NCBI GenBank assembly: GCA_003165135.1
Contig: PLSN01000287.1
Span: 1 to 8,228 of the forward strand
Length of the DNA stretch: 8,228 nt
Source of the DNA: Bacteroidota bacterium
GTDB taxonomy: Bacteria > Bacteroidota > Bacteroidia > Chitinophagales > LD1
Direction of reading: 5' to 3'
Made by a program: the position numbers and the translations under genes. The number at the start of each line of letters is the position of its first letter. The stretch's first letter is position 1. Positions 6,196 through 8,228 of the stretch are shown here, piece by piece. The notes beneath the pieces are model-generated. The model was given only the letters and a program-made list of their open reading frames with translations, was not told the DNA's origin and searched no databases.

Positions 6196-7638
6196 TTATG
6201 GTGCTACTGTACCTTTGATCTGAAAACTATTGTAAGTACCATCAGCTACACCCTGCAGCGGGTTGCCATTTCTCTTGATCGCCAGTCCTGCCGTACCGCC
6301 TGCACCGCCTATCGGTATCGGTAAAGTGATCGTAGGTATACATACATTTCCGATAAACGGTATCTGCACACATACCTGCAGGCTTATACTGGCGCTGCCT
6401 GACGTGCCTGCCAGCGCCCAACCGCCGCCATTGCCGCCCTGCACATTGGGAGTGATCGTAATTGTAGCCACTGATATCGTGATCGGTATAGGGATATTGA
6501 TGACCCCTCCGGTACCGGGTAGCGAAGATACAGTAGAGGTAGCAGAAGTACCTGCTGTGTAATACCCCAGCGTGATGCCGCCCGATGGCACAGTACCGCC
6601 GAGTCCGTTCTCCGATCCGCCGCCGCCGCCTACACCAAATCCAAGAGTAATAGAACCGATGATCGGTATGCTCGGGGAGGTGTATGACAATCCGATAGAG
6701 CCGCCGCCGCCGCCGCCTGCATATATCTGGCCGATAGTCTGTATGGCAGTCTGTGTGGTCAGATTGAGTGCATTGCCACCGTTTTCACCGGGATTACCAC
6801 CTACTGTAGTAGTTTGGAAACCTCCACCATCGCCTCCCCTGCCAAGTATAGCACCATTGTTTATGATACCGACTATAGACAGTGGATTAAGGTTTCCAAT
6901 GGTCAATGCCGGAAGTGTGGGATCTGCTGAATGCAGAGTGACACCGCCGTTCACAGTCAGCAATACGCATTGTAGAGAACCCGCAGGAAGCACAGGTGAA
7001 TTGAGGCCCTGAACATCATAGTTAGTATAGTCATTCACGATATCTACCTGCACACATGGCTTGATATACACATTGAATGTCACAAAACGGGCCTGATTGC
7101 CGCAGTATGCTGTGATCAGTATGGGCACATTACCGCTACCGGAAAATACATTTGCCGAAACGGTAATAGTAAAGGAGCCGGAAGTATCGATCGTCGTGCT
7201 GCCGGACTCGGAGATCGTCACGCCTGATGGCGGTATAGCAGACCAGGTAGCAGTAATAGGCTGTGTACCATGAGTATGTGTGATAGTGACAGTCGCTGTG
7301 ACCGAATCACTGATAGTACGGTCCAAAGTATCGCTCGTAGGGTTGATCGTCATCTGAAAATCACAATAGTAACAGTTTGGCTCGTATACTTTTAGCCAGC
7401 AGGAGCCGTTCCAGTATTCCACCACAGTATCGCTGGTGTTATAGATAGTGAGGCCGTTGAGCGGTGCATTGATGGCATTCATCTGAGTAGATGTGAGCTG
7501 AGGTAGCCCCACGCCCTTCTTATTAGAGAATACCTGTAATGCTGCACTCGAATCAGGTACGAGGATATTGATACCAACCTGAGAATAACCCTCCATCAGC
7601 ACGAAGAGGGAGAAAATTGTGAGTAGTATTTTTTTCAT
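6196..7638 (-). CDS. Secreted protein with phage gp38-like glycine-rich (polyglycine) C-terminal region
   Basis: The 480-residue protein starts with a signal peptide (residues 1-19, cleavage EGYS|Q). Residues 20-85 (VGIN...PDSSAALQV, KGVGLPQLTSTQMNAINAP, GLTIYNT, YWNGSCW) form a module common at the N-terminus of Bacteroidota surface and tail-fibre-like proteins. Residues 95-195 look like an Ig/cadherin-type beta domain. From about 250 onward the sequence resembles the receptor-binding glycine-rich domain of T-even phage adhesin gp38 and related tail fibres. It has IINNGAILGRGGDGGG, GGNPGENGGNAL, GQIYAGGGGGGS, FGVGGGGGS, QGGNGGGWALAG, then GGAGGTAGLAIKRNG and a short tail. Ile/Pro-rich stretches sit between the glycine runs. 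A binding or adhesion role is inferred from this similarity. No T9SS sorting domain is visible at the C-terminus and no phage genes lie nearby. The DUF4412-like gene follows on the same strand. A good promoter lies just upstream. The stop is TAA. Confidence 0.8.
   Translation of the reverse strand: MKKILLTIFSLFVLMEGYSQVGINILVPDSSAALQVFSNKKGVGLPQLTSTQMNAINAPLNGLTIYNTSDTVVEYWNGSCWLKVYEPNCYYCDFQMTINPTSDTLDRTISDSVTATVTITHTHGTQPITATWSAIPPSGVTISESGSTTIDTSGSFTITVSANVFSGSGNVPILITAYCGNQARFVTFNVYIKPCVQVDIVNDYTNYDVQGLNSPVLPAGSLQCVLLTVNGGVTLHSADPTLPALTIGNLNPLSIVGIINNGAILGRGGDGGGFQTTTVGGNPGENGGNALNLTTQTAIQTIGQIYAGGGGGGSIGLSYTSPSIPIIGSITLGFGVGGGGGSENGLGGTVPSGGITLGYYTAGTSATSTVSSLPGTGGVINIPIPITISVATITITPNVQGGNGGGWALAGTSGSASISLQVCVQIPFIGNVCIPTITLPIPIGGAGGTAGLAIKRNGNPLQGVADGTYNSFQIKGTVAP
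6617..6630. repeat. GGC codon run encoding five glycines (with GGA)
   Basis: CCGCCGCCGCCGCC on the plus strand encodes part of the GVGGGGGS segment (residues 335-342) of the polyglycine protein. It is a trinucleotide run that could change length in frame. Confidence 0.7.
6700..6717. repeat. Six GGC codons encoding a six-glycine run
   Basis: A pure run of six GGC codons (read on the minus strand) encodes Gly308-Gly313 in IYAGGGGGGS. It is the longest microsatellite in the window and is prone to slippage that would keep the frame. Confidence 0.75.
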
Positions 7639-7655
7639 TGAAACTTAGTGATGCT

Positions 7656-7684
7656 CAAATATATACTTTTTAGAGAAACACAAA
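7656..7684 (-). promoter_or_regulatory. Bacteroidota-type promoter (TTTG-N17-TATATTTG) for the polyglycine protein gene
   Basis: On the minus strand, TTTG (7681-7684) and TATATTTG (7656-7663) are separated by 17 nt, fitting the primary sigma factor consensus TTTG...TAnnTTTG of Bacteroidota. Transcription would start around 7649, leaving a leader of about 11 nt before the ATG at 7638. Confidence 0.65.
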
Positions 7685-7743
7685 TAGTAAAAAACCATTC
7701 TTTTAAAAAAATGCGGTGTTTTCAAAAAACAAGGCAGTTTTAA

Positions 7744-7824
7744 TGAACAATAAAATGTTGGTTTAAATCCTTGGAGTAACCAAGGAGCTAATTACCAATC
7801 AATTGCAACTCCTTCGTTTGTTCA
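7744..7824. other. Nested inverted repeats, possible structured RNA or DNA element
   Basis: An outer perfect 7-bp pair TGAACAA (7744-7750) / TTGTTCA (7818-7824) encloses TTGGT (7758-7762) / ACCAA (7794-7798) and a tight hairpin TCCTTGG-AGTAA-CCAAGGA (7768-7786). A competing pair AAGGAG (7782-7787) / CTCCTT (7809-7814) is also possible. No T-run follows, so a plain terminator is unlikely. I do not recognise a known RNA family. Confidence 0.35.
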
Positions 7825-7893
7825 AAACCTGTTGATATTAACCAATGCCCCCGGGGAGGGTTTACATCTCCTAATTTTTAACTTCGCAATCCT

Positions 7894-7901
7894 TAAATTT
7901 G
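7894..7901 (+). promoter_or_regulatory. Possible -7 box (TAAATTTG) for smc
   Basis: TAAATTTG matches TAnnTTTG exactly and lies 72 nt before the smc ATG. No TTTG or TTG is found at the proper distance upstream, so the call rests on the -7 box alone. Confidence 0.35.
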
Positions 7902-7928
7902 AAGATGAGCACTTGTGTTATTGCATTT

Positions 7929-7965
7929 CATTAGCACATTGGCATATTCACCACATTAGCACATT
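7929..7965. repeat. Two direct copies of CATTAGCACATT before smc
   Basis: The exact 12-mer occurs at 7929-7940 and 7954-7965 (25-nt period), with a related GGCATATT between. It lies in the presumed smc leader, ending 8 nt before the ATG. Confidence 0.65.
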
Positions 7966-7973
7966 ACCCAATT

Positions 7974-8228
7974 ATGCAGTTAACGACACTAGAGATCAAA
8001 GGCTTTAAGAGTTTTGCTGAAAAGACCACGATCCACTTTAATAATAACATCACCGGTATAGTCGGGCCAAACGGTTGCGGCAAATCAAATGTGGTGGACT
8101 CTATCAGGTGGGTGCTCGGTGAGCAGAAGACCTCTATGCTCCGCCTGGAGAAAATGGAAAACCTGATATTCAACGGCACAAGGACCCGCAAACCCTCTGC
8201 ACTCGCCGAGGTATCGCTCACATTCGAA
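7974..8228 (+). CDS. smc: Chromosome segregation ATPase SMC, N-terminal part (cut by right edge)
   Basis: The 85 visible residues are the N-terminal half of the ABC-type head domain of SMC. The start is MQLTTLEIKGFKSFAEKT, followed by Walker A GPNGCGKSN (residues 31-39, with Lys37-Ser38), then VVDSIRWVLGEQ, LEKMENLIFNGT and AEVSLTF. All these are strongly conserved in bacterial SMC. The full protein would be about 1,180 residues with long coiled coils, a hinge and a C-terminal Walker B/signature half, all outside the window. SMC dimers load on DNA with ScpA/ScpB and help to compact and separate chromosomes. Start ATG 7974 fits the family N-terminus exactly. It is transcribed away from the surface-protein genes and has no evident link to them. 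Confidence 0.95.
   Translation, partial: MQLTTLEIKGFKSFAEKTTIHFNNNITGIVGPNGCGKSNVVDSIRWVLGEQKTSMLRLEKMENLIFNGTRTRKPSALAEVSLTFE

Larger units (their letters stand above)
7639..7973. other. 335-bp intergenic region between the polyglycine protein gene and smc
   Basis: No gene is visible. The left part (7639-7690) holds the promoter of the minus-strand gene. The middle (7744-7824) has nested inverted repeats that could fold. A GC-rich CCCCCGGGG palindrome lies at 7848-7856, unlike the AT-rich surroundings. The right part has a possible plus-strand -7 box (7894-7901) and two copies of a 12-mer just before smc. Only very short open frames occur. Confidence 0.5.

Noticed and set aside
6572..7012. 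146-residue proline-rich open frame on the plus strand
   Set aside because: It is the antisense shadow of the GGC/GGT glycine codons of the polyglycine protein; the minus-strand frame has a signal peptide, recognisable modules and a promoter.
6196..7638. Prophage tail-fibre gene
   Set aside because: The protein has a Sec signal peptide, and no phage structural, lysis or integration genes are in the window; the phage likeness is restricted to the C-terminal region.
7845..7874. Nine-residue open frame (MPPGRVYIS) before smc as a leader peptide
   Set aside because: It is upstream of the likely smc -7 box, has no evident start signal and shows no regulatory codon pattern.
7929..7965. CRISPR-like array
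   Set aside because: Only two 12-nt copies with a short spacer and no cas genes.
7964..8221. 85-residue open frame on the minus strand
   Set aside because: It lies opposite the unmistakable SMC N-terminus with Walker A motif.

Overview
The window is almost certainly from a Bacteroidota chromosome, most likely a Chitinophagales/Sphingobacteriales-type lineage. The evidence is a PorP/SprF-family protein, a protein ending in a type B type IX secretion (T9SS) sorting domain, SprB-like and PKD-like surface modules, a DUF4412-like protein, TAnnTTTG-type promoter boxes and A-rich translation starts. I see no phage structural genes, transposase, CRISPR array, tRNA or rRNA.

Layout. Positions 1-1386 (minus strand) hold the 5' part of a large secreted PKD-like protein that runs off the left edge. 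Its frame is cut by an in-frame TAA at 1150-1152, although coding continues in the same frame to the window edge. Positions 1587-4392 (minus) are a two-gene unit: an SprB-like adhesin with a type B T9SS sorting domain, followed after 13 nt by a PorP/SprF-family outer-membrane protein. This matches the SprB-SprF arrangement known from gliding Bacteroidota. A 197-bp divergent spacer separates it from a plus-strand NlpC/P60 muropeptide endopeptidase (4590-5363) that starts at TTG. Convergent to that is a minus-strand pair: a secreted 480-residue protein with a phage gp38-like polyglycine C-terminal region (6196-7638) and, 46 nt downstream, a DUF4412-like secreted protein (5496-6149). A 335-bp non-coding stretch with a possible structured element leads to the start of smc (7974 onward), cut by the right edge.

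The minus-strand genes all encode exported proteins, so the region is mainly a cell-surface/adhesin locus between housekeeping genes (cell-wall recycling peptidase and SMC). The adhesin and the PorP/SprF protein probably work together, the latter helping export or anchor the former through T9SS. The polyglycine protein has no visible T9SS sorting domain, so its export beyond the periplasm is unexplained.

The most notable observations are the in-frame stop in the PKD protein, the gp38-like polyglycine fold in an apparently non-phage protein, and the possible folded element upstream of smc. None can be called a new system from sequence alone.
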